NCBI GenBank assembly: GCA_937910835.1
Contig: CALEMG010000079.1
Location: 1 to 8,543 of the forward strand
Length of the DNA: 8,543 nucleotides
From: an uncultured Alphaproteobacteria bacterium
GTDB taxonomy: Bacteria > Pseudomonadota > Alphaproteobacteria > Sneathiellales > Sneathiellaceae
Reading direction: 5' to 3'
This document shows, piece by piece, positions 1 through 6,795 of the stretch. The notes under the pieces were generated by a model. That model saw only the letters and a program-made list of their open reading frames with translations. It did not search any database and had not been told where the DNA came from. How positions within the stretch are numbered: position 1 is the stretch's first letter; each line of letters starts with the position of its first letter. Position numbers and translations under genes: made by a program.

Positions 1-902
1 CCGATTGCACCCATCGCATAGGCCATCCCGAGATAACCGAAGACGGGCTTGCGCGAGAAGGTCGAAACAATCTGGCTGATAATACCGAAGCCGGGAAGGA
101 TCAGAATATACACTTCAGGATGACCGAAGAACCAGAAGAGATGCTGGAACAGGATCGGATCACCGCCGCCCTCCGGCGCGAAGAAAGTGGAGCCAAAGTT
201 ACGGTCCGTCAGGAGCATAGTAATACCGCCCGCAAGAACCGGCAGGGAGAGCAGCAGCAGGAAGGCCGTTACAAGAACGGACCAGACGAAGAGCGGCATC
301 TTATGCATCGTCATGCCCGGTGCACGCATATTGAAAATGGTCGTAATGAAGTTGATTGCGCCAAGGATCGAAGACGCACCGGCCAGATGCAGGCTGAGGA
401 TCGCGAAATCAACAGCCATGCCCGGATGCCCGACATTCGAGGAAAGCGGGGGATATATAGTCCAGCCACCCCCGACACCGTTGGCGCCCGCAGGCCCTTC
501 AACGAAGATCGAGATAAGCAGCAGGCCAAACGCTGGCGGCAACAGCCAGAAGGAAATGTTGTTCATGCGCGGGAAGGCCATATCCGGCGCCCCGATCATC
601 AATGGCACAATCCAGTTTCCAAACCCGCCAATCATCGCCGGCATTACCATGAAGAAGATCATGATCAGACCATGGCCCGTGACCAGAACGTTGAAGAAAT
701 GGAAATTGCCGTTAAGAAACTGATCGCCTGGCGCCTGCAATTCCGCCCGAATGTAAACGGACATTGCGCCACCGATAATCCCGGCGATAATCGCAAAAAT
801 AAGATACATAGATCCGATATCTTTGTGATTGGTCGAGTAGACCCACCGCTTCCAACCTGATGGAGTGTGTTCATCGTGAGCGGCTGCTGAACCGTAAGCC
901 AT
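1..902 (-). CDS. ctaD: Cytochrome c oxidase subunit I (aa3 type), C-terminal part outside window
   Basis: Catalytic subunit of the inner-membrane haem-copper oxidase that reduces O2 to water and pumps protons. The ATG at 902 opens a frame reading MAYGSAAAHDEH, then WVYSTNHKDIG, the usual subunit I entry to helix 1. A GAGAGAGG-like ribosome site (913-920) lies 10 bases upstream. Visible motifs: TGHG with the low-spin haem a ligand His77; GNWIVPLMIGAPDMAFPRMNN at about 95-115; and the active-site segment GHPEVY at 260-265, where His261 is the CuB ligand, Tyr265 its expected cross-linked partner, and Glu263 the proton-pathway glutamate of A1-type oxidases. Only 300 codons plus two bases are present; the remaining CuB and haem a3 histidines and the K-pathway lysine would lie beyond the left edge. 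It follows ctaC by 25 bases in the same direction, so the two are surely co-transcribed. No frame damage is seen. Confidence 0.97.
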   Translation of the reverse strand, partial: MAYGSAAAHDEHTPSGWKRWVYSTNHKDIGSMYLIFAIIAGIIGGAMSVYIRAELQAPGDQFLNGNFHFFNVLVTGHGLIMIFFMVMPAMIGGFGNWIVPLMIGAPDMAFPRMNNISFWLLPPAFGLLLISIFVEGPAGANGVGGGWTIYPPLSSNVGHPGMAVDFAILSLHLAGASSILGAINFITTIFNMRAPGMTMHKMPLFVWSVLVTAFLLLLSLPVLAGGITMLLTDRNFGSTFFAPEGGGDPILFQHLFWFFGHPEVYILILPGFGIISQIVSTFSRKPVFGYLGMAYAMGAI

Positions 903-927
903 AATGTCGTGCCTCTCTCTAGCCTGT

Positions 928-1779
928 TTACTCTGCGCTTGTGGACGTGACTTGGGCGAACTTGATCGCCGGGGTTTCGTCACTTGCAAATTCTTTTTTG
1001 GCCTCAACGAGCCATTTTGCGTAATCTTCCTTGCTGACCGCCTTGATCATAATCGGCATGAAGCCATGACGGGCGCCGCATAGTTCCGAGCATTGCCCAT
1101 AGTACATGCCTTCTTTTTCGATCCGCATCCAGGTTTCATTCAGACGGCCCGGTACGGCATCCATCTTCACCCCAAAGGCCGGCATTGCCCAGGAATGAAT
1201 AACGTCCTCAGCCGTAACAAGAACGCGGATATTGGTCTCTACGGGAAGAACGATAGCATTATCCGTTGCCAGAAGGCGTGGCTGCCCGGGTTTAAGCTCA
1301 TCTTTTTCAAGCATCACAGCATCAAAGGCGAGCCCTTCTTCATCCATATATTCGTAGCCCCAATACCACTGATAACCGATGGCTTTCAGGGTCATGTCGG
1401 GTGTTTCAACCCGATCCCCATAGTAAAGCAGCTTCAATGATGGGATCATAATTACGATCAGGATCATAATCGGAACGACCGTCCAGATAATCTCGATAAA
1501 TGTGTTATGGGATGTTTTGGATGGGGTGGGATTTGCCCGCTTGTTAAAGCGCAAAATCACATAGATTAACAATACCAGCACAAACACCGAAATCGCACTG
1601 ATAATCCACAGCAACAAATTATGGAATATATGCTGCTCCGTAGCGACCGGTGAAAACGCCTGCTGAAACGTCGTTTGCCATGGCGCGGGCTGCCCCTGCT
1701 CCGCGGCGGCAGTTCCCATCGTCAATACCGTGCCTGCAATGACGGCCATAAATGCGACAAGATTTCTTACCATACCCAT
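928..1779 (-). CDS. ctaC: Cytochrome c oxidase subunit II (CuA subunit)
   Basis: Takes electrons from cytochrome c through a dinuclear CuA centre and passes them to subunit I. Numbered from the ATG at 1779 (283 aa): signal peptide at about 1-26 ending AAA before EQ; two transmembrane helices at about 56-77 and 97-118; aromatic electron-entry patch GYQWYWGYEY at about 135-144; periplasmic cupredoxin domain with a complete CuA set, His195, Cys230, Glu232, Cys234, His238 and Met241, in the motif CSELCGARHGFM. The frame can also open at a GTG at 1785, adding two residues. I prefer the ATG because GGGAAG (1785-1790) lies 5 bases before it, whereas that sequence runs into the GTG. Another ATG lies at 1773. 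It is first gene of the ctaC-ctaD unit and divergent from tldD; a candidate promoter lies at 1875-1903. Confidence 0.97.
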   Translation of the reverse strand: MGMVRNLVAFMAVIAGTVLTMGTAAAEQGQPAPWQTTFQQAFSPVATEQHIFHNLLLWIISAISVFVLVLLIYVILRFNKRANPTPSKTSHNTFIEIIWTVVPIMILIVIMIPSLKLLYYGDRVETPDMTLKAIGYQWYWGYEYMDEEGLAFDAVMLEKDELKPGQPRLLATDNAIVLPVETNIRVLVTAEDVIHSWAMPAFGVKMDAVPGRLNETWMRIEKEGMYYGQCSELCGARHGFMPIMIKAVSKEDYAKWLVEAKKEFASDETPAIKFAQVTSTSAE

Positions 1780-1874
1780 CTTCACTTCCCGTTTGTGATC
1801 ACATGTCTGTTTAACTTAGCCCGAAACGAAATACAGTATACCCTCGCAAGCCAAATTTTGGACAGATTTTTTGA

Positions 1875-1903
1875 TTTATACTCAGCTCATAACGTCAAAT
1901 CAA
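1875..1903 (-). promoter_or_regulatory. Candidate sigma70-type promoter for ctaC-ctaD
   Basis: On the minus strand, TTGATT (1898-1903) and TATAAA (1875-1880) are separated by exactly 17 bases. They match the consensus at 4 of 6 and 5 of 6 positions. This would start the transcript near 1868 and leave a leader of about 90 bases before ctaC. A second minus-strand TATACT (1835-1840) lies closer but has no good -35 partner. This is pattern matching in AT-rich DNA, so chance is a real alternative. Confidence 0.35.
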
Positions 1904-2012
1904 AAAGCTTTCCACTCGATTGCGCGGGAAACTACACCACCGATGTGGTTTATAACAAGTCTAAGACTGCAGTAATTCAAAAATCGGCATCATTTTTTTT
2001 TATGCTCGAAAC

Positions 2013-2028
2013 ATATGAACGTTCATAT
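2013..2028. promoter_or_regulatory. 16-bp perfect palindrome, candidate repressor operator
   Basis: ATATGAACGTTCATAT reads identically on both strands with no spacer. The flanks (AAAC on the left, TGTT on the right) are also roughly complementary, so imperfect dyad symmetry extends further. Shape and TGAACGTTCA core resemble operators of TetR/AcrR-family repressors; that is an inference from general knowledge, and no regulator gene lies in the window. It sits about 230 bases from both ctaC and tldD, outside the best promoter candidate on either side. Confidence 0.5.
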
Positions 2029-2108
2029 TGTTGATATATTTCAACGAATTAATTGGAATTTCCCAAAGCTATTTGCAATATCGCGTCATCCAGACACGAA
2101 AGGCATAT

Positions 2109-2125
2109 TGTGACATTTTGTCACA
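2109..2125. promoter_or_regulatory. 17-bp dyad, candidate regulator site upstream of tldD
   Basis: TGTGACA and TGTCACA are perfect 7-bp inverted arms around a TTT centre. The arms look like half-sites of the CRP/FNR family (TGTGA and TCACA), but the gap between the pentamers is 7 bases rather than the 6 of Escherichia coli CRP. Its centre lies about 105 bases before the start point predicted from the candidate tldD promoter, a spacing compatible with an upstream activator. The binding protein is unknown. Confidence 0.4.
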
Positions 2126-2186
2126 CCGACTTGCGCTGCCGAGAGTGAAGACAATTAGAATCTTTCAAATCGGCGATTACCCTCTC

Positions 2187-2215
2187 TCGACATTCACCGT
2201 CAAAAGACACATATT
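2187..2215 (+). promoter_or_regulatory. Candidate sigma70-type promoter for tldD
   Basis: TCGACA (2187-2192, 5 of 6 to consensus) and CATATT (2210-2215, 4 of 6) are 17 bases apart. Transcription would begin near 2222, giving a short leader of about 35 bases before the tldD ATG. The match is moderate and no start has been mapped. Confidence 0.35.
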
Positions 2216-2257
2216 CACCTGTAGTAAACCCAGCCGCCCAATGACCGGAGCATTTTT

Positions 2258-3688
2258 ATGACTGATATATCGACCGCCAATGATCTCTTCTTCATACCAA
2301 CGGGTATGGATCGGGGGGCTGTTGAAAAGCAGGTCTCAAAGGCGCTCGCAAAGGCGGATGACGGCGAACTCTTTCTGGAATATCGCCAATCAGAAGGTTT
2401 CTCCTTTGACGACGGGCGACTTAAAAGCGCCAGCTTCGATACCATGCAGGGCTTCGGGCTCAGGGCCGTTGTCGGCGAGGCAACCGGTTTCGCGCACGCC
2501 TCCGATTTGAGCGAGGAAGCCATCGTCAATGCCGCAAAAACAGTAGAGGCCGTGCAAACCGGCAGGGGGGGCACAATGGCGTTGCCGCCGGCGGGCTCAA
2601 ACCGAGCCCTTTACAGCGATGATAATCCCTTAAGTGAAATCCCCTTTGATGCAAAGGTTAAGGCCCTTTCCGAGATAGACGCCTATGCACGCGGAAAAGA
2701 CAGCAAGGTTGTGCAGGTTTCCGTCTCGCTCGCTGGCTCTTGGCAAGGAATTGAAATAATTCGCAGTGATGGCGGACGCGCGGGCGACATTCGCCCGCTG
2801 GTCCGACTCAATGTCTCGGTCGTTGTTGAAAAAGACGGCAGGCGCGAATCTGGCTCCCACGGGATGGGCGGGCGCACCGGCTATGATTTTTACCTGGAAG
2901 AAGGCACATGGAAAGCCGCTGTTGACGAAGCGTATCGACAGGCCATCGTCAACCTTGATTCCGTCGCCGCCCCAGCCGGCGAGATGGACGTTGTCCTAGG
3001 CCCAGGATGGCCGGGTATTATCCTGCATGAAGCGATAGGCCATGGCCTTGAAGGCGACTTCAACCGTAAGAAAACCTCTGTCTTTTCAAATCTGATGGGC
3101 GAACGGGTCGCAGCGCCCGGCGTTACCGTTGTTGACGATGGCACGATCACGGATCGGCGCGGTTCGCTCAGCATTGACGATGAAGGCACCGCAACGAGCT
3201 GCACCACCCTGATTGAGGATGGAATCTTGGTTGGCTATATGCAAGACCGCCAGAACGCCCGCCTTATGGGTGTCGAGCCAACTGGTAACGGCCGACGCGA
3301 AAGCTATGCCCATCTTCCCATGCCACGCATGACCAACACCTACATGCTGGGCGGCGATAAAGATCCGGACGAAATTGTGAAATCCGTGAGAAAGGGTATT
3401 TATACGGCCAATTTTGGTGGCGGACAGGTTGATATCACCTCGGGCAAGTTTGTCTTCTCCTGCACGGAAGCCTACCTCATTGAGGATGGTAAGATTACCG
3501 CGCCAGTCAAAGGCGCGACCCTGATTGGGACGGGCAGCGAGGCCCTCAAGAAAGTGAAGGCGATCGGCAACGACATGGCACTGGATAGCGGGATTGGTAC
3601 ATGTGGCAAAGCCGGGCAAAGCGTGCCTGTAGGGGTCGGGCAGCCAACCATGCTGATTGAAGGGCTGACCGTTGGCGGGACAGCGTAA
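2258..3688 (+). CDS. tldD: Metalloprotease TldD
   Basis: Zinc protease subunit of the TldD/TldE (PmbA) family, which in Escherichia coli matures microcin B17 and degrades unfolded peptides threaded into the TldD/E chamber. The 476 aa are close to the 481 of the E. coli protein. The zinc site is visible as HEAIGHGLEGD (257-267), giving His257, catalytic Glu258 and His262. The C-terminal segment GIGTCGKAGQSVPVGVGQP (445-463) supplies Cys449, the expected third zinc ligand. No signal peptide is seen, so it should be cytoplasmic. ATG at 2258 is preceded by GGAG (2247-2250) at 7 bases. The last 17 bases overlap the downstream haem protein gene. The partner gene tldE/pmbA is not in the window. Its place divergent from ctaC is common in alphaproteobacteria as I recall it. 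Confidence 0.96.
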   Translation: MTDISTANDLFFIPTGMDRGAVEKQVSKALAKADDGELFLEYRQSEGFSFDDGRLKSASFDTMQGFGLRAVVGEATGFAHASDLSEEAIVNAAKTVEAVQTGRGGTMALPPAGSNRALYSDDNPLSEIPFDAKVKALSEIDAYARGKDSKVVQVSVSLAGSWQGIEIIRSDGGRAGDIRPLVRLNVSVVVEKDGRRESGSHGMGGRTGYDFYLEEGTWKAAVDEAYRQAIVNLDSVAAPAGEMDVVLGPGWPGIILHEAIGHGLEGDFNRKKTSVFSNLMGERVAAPGVTVVDDGTITDRRGSLSIDDEGTATSCTTLIEDGILVGYMQDRQNARLMGVEPTGNGRRESYAHLPMPRMTNTYMLGGDKDPDEIVKSVRKGIYTANFGGGQVDITSGKFVFSCTEAYLIEDGKITAPVKGATLIGTGSEALKKVKAIGNDMALDSGIGTCGKAGQSVPVGVGQPTMLIEGLTVGGTA

Positions 3689-4532
3689 GATTAACTTCAC
3701 TCAAGGTCTTCGCCACCTTTTACTATTCTATATAAGCTTGCTGGCGGCGCCGATGTTTGCCACCACGCCGGCCACCGCCGATGCGCAAAACTGGCTTCCG
3801 CCCGGCAGTTCAACTGAGGTTCTGAGCGATCCGCCAACAGAACTGATAAGGCCGGACACGATCCGCGATGACAAATGGCTCTACGGTCGCTTGCTGTTTC
3901 GGAGTCCTTCCCTTCTTGGGGAAAAGGCTGTTCGGATTGGCCTATCCTGCAATAGCTGCCATCCAAATGGGCATGCAAATGAGGATTTCTATATCAATGG
4001 ACTGTCGGACCGCCCCGGCCACATTGATGTAACTCACCGCTTCTGGCAGGCTGGCTTTGGAGATGGAAATTCAAATCCAATAGACTTTCCGTCATTACGC
4101 GGTGTCCGGGATACGCCCCCCTACGGAACCATCAATATTTTCCCGGAACTACATGTCTTTACACGTCATGTCATTGTGACGGAATTCGCGGGGCCTCCAC
4201 CTAATCTAGAAAAGATGGAAGCTCTTGTCTCTTACCTTAATTCCATTGATAACAAGGAGTTAAATGGCAATCAGAGCATTGTACAGACAGGCGCAGACAT
4301 GTCCTATTTATCGCTCCTCCGTAGTCCGCTGGAAAACAGGGATTATGCAAAGCTGAACGAGTTGATCGATTTAGTCCGAAGTGATTATGGTCGCCGTGCC
4401 CGTATGCCAAATGCGCGGATTGAAGAAATCCGGATCACCGTGACAGGATTAAAGGAGATAGACGAGAAAGCCGCCGCGAACGACTTCGCGGCAGCGCTCA
4501 TGATCTATGAGAATTTAATACCCGATCAGTAA
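3672..4532 (+). CDS. Secreted single-haem cytochrome c peroxidase/MauG-like protein
   Basis: A 286-aa protein of unproven function. The N-terminus has basic residues, a hydrophobic core LLLFYISLLAAP (16-27) and a likely cleavage site ADA/QN at 38/39, so it should act in the periplasm. One haem c site is present, CNSCH (Cys93, Cys96, His97). Downstream, FPSLRGVRDTPPYG (139-152), RHVIVTEFAGP (165-175) and the helix MEALVSYLNSID (182-193) resemble the C-terminal haem domain of the cytochrome c peroxidase/MauG group. The second CxxCH of classical two-haem members is absent. The distal ligand is not obvious; Met182, Met210 and several histidines are candidates. Start: TTG at 3672 has GAAGGG (3659-3664) 7 bases upstream and keeps the whole signal peptide, whereas the first ATG (3753) would remove most of it. 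It overlaps tldD by 17 bases, implying coupled translation, and overlaps the end of gshA by 7 bases tail to tail. Family placement is from memory. Confidence 0.85.
   Translation: MAGQRKINFTQGLRHLLLFYISLLAAPMFATTPATADAQNWLPPGSSTEVLSDPPTELIRPDTIRDDKWLYGRLLFRSPSLLGEKAVRIGLSCNSCHPNGHANEDFYINGLSDRPGHIDVTHRFWQAGFGDGNSNPIDFPSLRGVRDTPPYGTINIFPELHVFTRHVIVTEFAGPPPNLEKMEALVSYLNSIDNKELNGNQSIVQTGADMSYLSLLRSPLENRDYAKLNELIDLVRSDYGRRARMPNARIEEIRITVTGLKEIDEKAAANDFAAALMIYENLIPDQ
4473..4492 (-). terminator. Candidate gshA terminator hairpin inside the convergent gene
   Basis: GCCGCGAA and TTCGCGGC form a perfect 8-bp GC-rich stem around a CGAC loop on the plus strand. Read on the minus strand it lies 33 bases beyond the gshA stop, and the sequence after the stem is GGCTTTCTC, only a poor U-run. 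On the plus strand it lies inside the haem protein coding sequence (residues 268-274) and has no T-run after it. It may instead be a by-product of alanine codons (GCC, GCG); the exact 8-bp complementarity is what makes it worth listing. Confidence 0.35.
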
Positions 4533-5893
4533 GCATACTCTGTAAACACCGGATCGATATCCTCATTCCAGACACCATGAAAACGCTCCAACATTTCTTC
4601 CGCCGGCGTCTTTTGCATTTTAACCGTCGTCTTCAATGCATTCAGGAAATGGCTTTCATCTTCGCCAAAGCTATCCATTCGCTTCCGTGCCTTCAGGCCC
4701 GACGACGCGATTTCCAGCGCCTCGGCCGCAAGTTCCTGCATGGGACGTCCATCTGGCATTTTAGTGGCAAGGGCGTGGGTGATAACGTCTTCGCGAATCC
4801 GCTGGCGGTCTTCCGCCGTCCACCCCTTCACGAGATCCCAGGCCGCATCCAGCGCCGTATCATCATACAGCAGCCCAACCCAGAACGCAGGAAGTGCGCA
4901 CAGCCGGCGCCACGGGCCGCCATCCGCTCCCCGCATTTCAAGGAACCGCTTCATCCGAACTTCAGGGAACAGCGTCGTCAGGTGATTATCCCAATCGACA
5001 AGGTTCGGCTTCTCCCCCGGTAGGCCCGGTAGCTTGCCTGCCAGAAAGTCGCGGAATGACTGCCCACTCACATCGATATAATCTCCGTCGCGATAGACAA
5101 AATACATGGGTACATCAAGTGCGTAGTCGACATAGCGCTCAAACGAGAAACCGTCCTCAAAAACAAAGGGGATCATGCCTGTCCGATCCGGATCGGTATC
5201 CGTCCATATATAGCTTCGATGGCTGAGATGCCCGTTAGGGCGCCCTTCTGTGAAAGGTGAATTCGCGAACAAAGCCGTGGCCAGCGGTTGCAAGGCCAAG
5301 CTTGTGCGAAATTTCTTGATCATGTCAGCTTCCGACGCATAGTCGAGATTGACTTGCACCGTACAGGAGCGGAACATCATATCCAAACCATGCTGACCCC
5401 GGGTCGGCATGTATCTCTTCATAATCTGATAACGCCCCTTGGGCATGATCGGAGTCTCGGCGAGCGCCCATTTCGGGCTGAAACCAAGGCCAAGAAACCC
5501 GACACCCATCTCGTCGCCGACTTCACGGACCTGGGCCAGATGGGTATGTACCTCGCTGCAAGTCTCATGGAGATTCTCAACGGCTGCACCGGAGAGTTCC
5601 AATTGCCCACCCGGCTCCAGACTGATGGAACACCCCTCTTTTGAGAGGGCAATGACATCATCACCTTCGAAATCCGGTTGCCAGCCAAAGCGTTGCAACC
5701 CTTCCAGCATGGCCCGGATACCCTTAGGCCCCTCATAGGTTAGTGGCTCATGAGTATCGAGCGTGAAACCAAATTTTTCGTGTTCAGTGCCAATCCGCCA
5801 TTTATCGCGTGGCTTACAACCACTCGCGGCAAAGTCCACCAACTGTGCCTTGTCATTAATCTCAATGGCGTCGCCTTTGGAAGGTCCGGACAT
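4526..5893 (-). CDS. gshA: Glutamate-cysteine ligase, plant/alphaproteobacterial class
   Basis: ATP-dependent ligase joining glutamate to cysteine, the first step of glutathione synthesis in the cytoplasm. The 455 aa fit this class rather than the longer enterobacterial GshA. Recognisable blocks in order: WRIGTEHEKFGF (32-43), ISLEPGGQLELSGA (90-103) of the nucleotide/metal site, MMFRSCTVQVNLDYASE (172-188), NSPFTEGRPNGHLSHRSYIW (211-230), TDPDRTG (233-239), FEDGFSFERYVDYALDVPMYF (245-265) and LFPEVRMKRFLEMRGADGG (308-326). No signal peptide or membrane segment is present. ATG at 5893 has GAGGGA (5898-5903) just upstream. It follows rsmE by 141 bases in the same direction and may also have its own promoter in that gap. 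Its stop TGA overlaps the last 7 bases of the convergent haem protein gene. Confidence 0.95.
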   Translation of the reverse strand: MSGPSKGDAIEINDKAQLVDFAASGCKPRDKWRIGTEHEKFGFTLDTHEPLTYEGPKGIRAMLEGLQRFGWQPDFEGDDVIALSKEGCSISLEPGGQLELSGAAVENLHETCSEVHTHLAQVREVGDEMGVGFLGLGFSPKWALAETPIMPKGRYQIMKRYMPTRGQHGLDMMFRSCTVQVNLDYASEADMIKKFRTSLALQPLATALFANSPFTEGRPNGHLSHRSYIWTDTDPDRTGMIPFVFEDGFSFERYVDYALDVPMYFVYRDGDYIDVSGQSFRDFLAGKLPGLPGEKPNLVDWDNHLTTLFPEVRMKRFLEMRGADGGPWRRLCALPAFWVGLLYDDTALDAAWDLVKGWTAEDRQRIREDVITHALATKMPDGRPMQELAAEALEIASSGLKARKRMDSFGEDESHFLNALKTTVKMQKTPAEEMLERFHGVWNEDIDPVFTEYAY

Positions 5894-5915
5894 ATATTCC
5901 CTCTTATTTTATGGT

Positions 5916-5943
5916 GGCCGGGCAATGCGCCCCTGGTCCGGCC
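5916..5943 (-). promoter_or_regulatory. Inverted repeat in the gshA leader
   Basis: GGCCGG (5916-5921) and CCGGCC (5938-5943) are perfect 6-bp arms enclosing 16 bases. A second pairing, GGGC with GCCC around AATGC, is nested inside and partly competes with the outer stem. In gshA mRNA the structure would end about 12 bases before the ribosome site at 5898-5903. It could influence translation or mRNA processing between rsmE and gshA. No poly-U run follows it on the minus strand, so it is not a typical terminator. Confidence 0.3.
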
Positions 5944-6034
5944 TTTAGTTTGACTTAAAGAATTGCTCACCCCGCTTCAAGCCAAAAATGCTATTTTTAT
6001 CGAACGATCACAATTTGAGCGAAACCTGACCGCC

Positions 6035-6775
6035 TCAGACCCAATCGCCCTGAAAGGCCTGCAATAGTGAAAGACATGCAAAAACGGCAGTTTCTGCGCG
6101 TAAAATTCGTGGGCCCAAAGAGATCGCGTGCGTATTGGGGCGAGCCGAGATCATTTCAATTTCCTCGTCAGCAAACCCACCTTCCGGCCCAGTAACAATC
6201 GCCCATTTTTCCGAAGAAGGCAGATTAGAGAGTACTTCCTTCGGACTATTTCCGCTCAACCTCTCATTACAGAAGATCAATGTCCGATCCGGTTCCAACG
6301 CGGCCAGCGCCTGTTCCAGTTTGATAAGGCCATGCACAGTTGGCAGGTTGAGCCGCTCGCATTGTTCGGCTGCTTCCAGCGCCTGCAGCGCCATCTTGTC
6401 CTCTCGCAACCGCTCTGCGTTTGTACGCTGGGTCTGGACTGGCTGAAGACTGGCAACACCGAGTTCGGTTGCTTTCTGCACAATCAGGCCAGTCTGGATT
6501 TTCTTGATTGGCGCAAACAACAACTCAATATCGGGCTCCTCGATTTGCGGGCGGAGCTGCTCCGTCACATGCACAAGGCAGTGATTTTTATGCACTTCCT
6601 GCAACTGCCCGATCCACTCCCCATCCCGCCCGTTAAAGAGCGCGACTTTATCCCCGTCCCGGCGACGCATCACCGTGGCAACATAATGAGACTGGCCTTT
6701 ATCAAGAACCACCCCCAAATCAGCACCCAGGTCGCTTGGAACATAAAGGCGAAGGGAATATGGCTTTGGAAACAT
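6035..6775 (-). CDS. rsmE: 16S rRNA (uracil1498-N3)-methyltransferase
   Basis: SAM-dependent SPOUT-family enzyme that methylates U1498 of 16S rRNA in the assembled small subunit. The 246 aa match the usual length. N-terminal PUA-like RNA-binding region at about 8-75, then the trefoil-knot domain: IQTGLIVQKATELGV (93-107), EAAEQCER (134-141), TGPEGGF (195-201) and LGPRILRAETA (220-230), the last two building the SAM pocket. ATG at 6775 gives a start shortly before the conserved RLYVP segment, so it fits the family, but I see no good ribosome site ahead of it. A minus-strand TATTAT lies only about 15 bases upstream, so a very short leader is possible. It is divergent from ubiA and leads gshA, an arrangement I recall as common in alphaproteobacteria. 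Confidence 0.95.
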   Translation of the reverse strand: MFPKPYSLRLYVPSDLGADLGVVLDKGQSHYVATVMRRRDGDKVALFNGRDGEWIGQLQEVHKNHCLVHVTEQLRPQIEEPDIELLFAPIKKIQTGLIVQKATELGVASLQPVQTQRTNAERLREDKMALQALEAAEQCERLNLPTVHGLIKLEQALAALEPDRTLIFCNERLSGNSPKEVLSNLPSSEKWAIVTGPEGGFADEEIEMISARPNTHAISLGPRILRAETAVFACLSLLQAFQGDWV

Positions 6776-6795
6776 GGGATGATGAACTCTATAAT
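6766..6795 (+). promoter_or_regulatory. Candidate sigma70-type promoter for ubiA
   Basis: TTGGAA (6766-6771, inside the start of rsmE) and a consensus TATAAT (6790-6795) are 18 bases apart. The start point would be near 6802, leaving a leader of about 75 bases before ubiA. The same AT stretch read on the minus strand contains TATTAT, so it may serve rsmE as well. Confidence 0.4.

Larger units (their letters stand above)
1786..2257. other. AT-rich divergent intergenic region between ctaC and tldD
   Basis: About 470 bases separate the two divergent start codons, clearly richer in A and T than the flanking genes. Frames that cross it give low-complexity peptides without recognisable domains, so I call no gene. 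It holds a candidate promoter for each side, a 16-bp perfect palindrome (2013-2028), a 17-bp dyad (2109-2125), a weaker near-palindrome CCAAATTTTGG (1851-1861), and a run of nine T (1993-2001) with no hairpin before it. In other alphaproteobacteria an invasion-associated IalB-like gene is often found here; I recall this from family context, and nothing like it is visible in this sequence. Confidence 0.7.

Noticed and set aside
120..860. Long plus-strand open frames opposite ctaD (to 246 aa)
   Set aside because: They are antisense to a fully conserved subunit I frame and encode Arg/Glu/His-rich peptides without domains, typical shadows of a membrane protein gene.
1936..1949. ACCAC-CGAT-GTGGT small inverted repeat
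   Set aside because: Five-bp arms are expected by chance in a region of this length and it does not align with a promoter candidate.
1993..2001. Run of nine T as a terminator
   Set aside because: No GC-rich hairpin precedes it on the plus strand and no transcript is expected to end here between divergent genes.
1675..2261. Two plus-strand open frames across the ctaC-tldD gap, the second ending in an ATGA overlap with tldD
   Set aside because: The first begins inside ctaC on the other strand, the second at a TTG without a ribosome site; neither peptide shows a domain, and composition looks like intergenic AT-rich DNA.
3086..3700. 204-aa minus-strand frame opposite tldD
   Set aside because: It is antisense to the conserved zinc-site and C-terminal region of tldD and has no recognisable motif.
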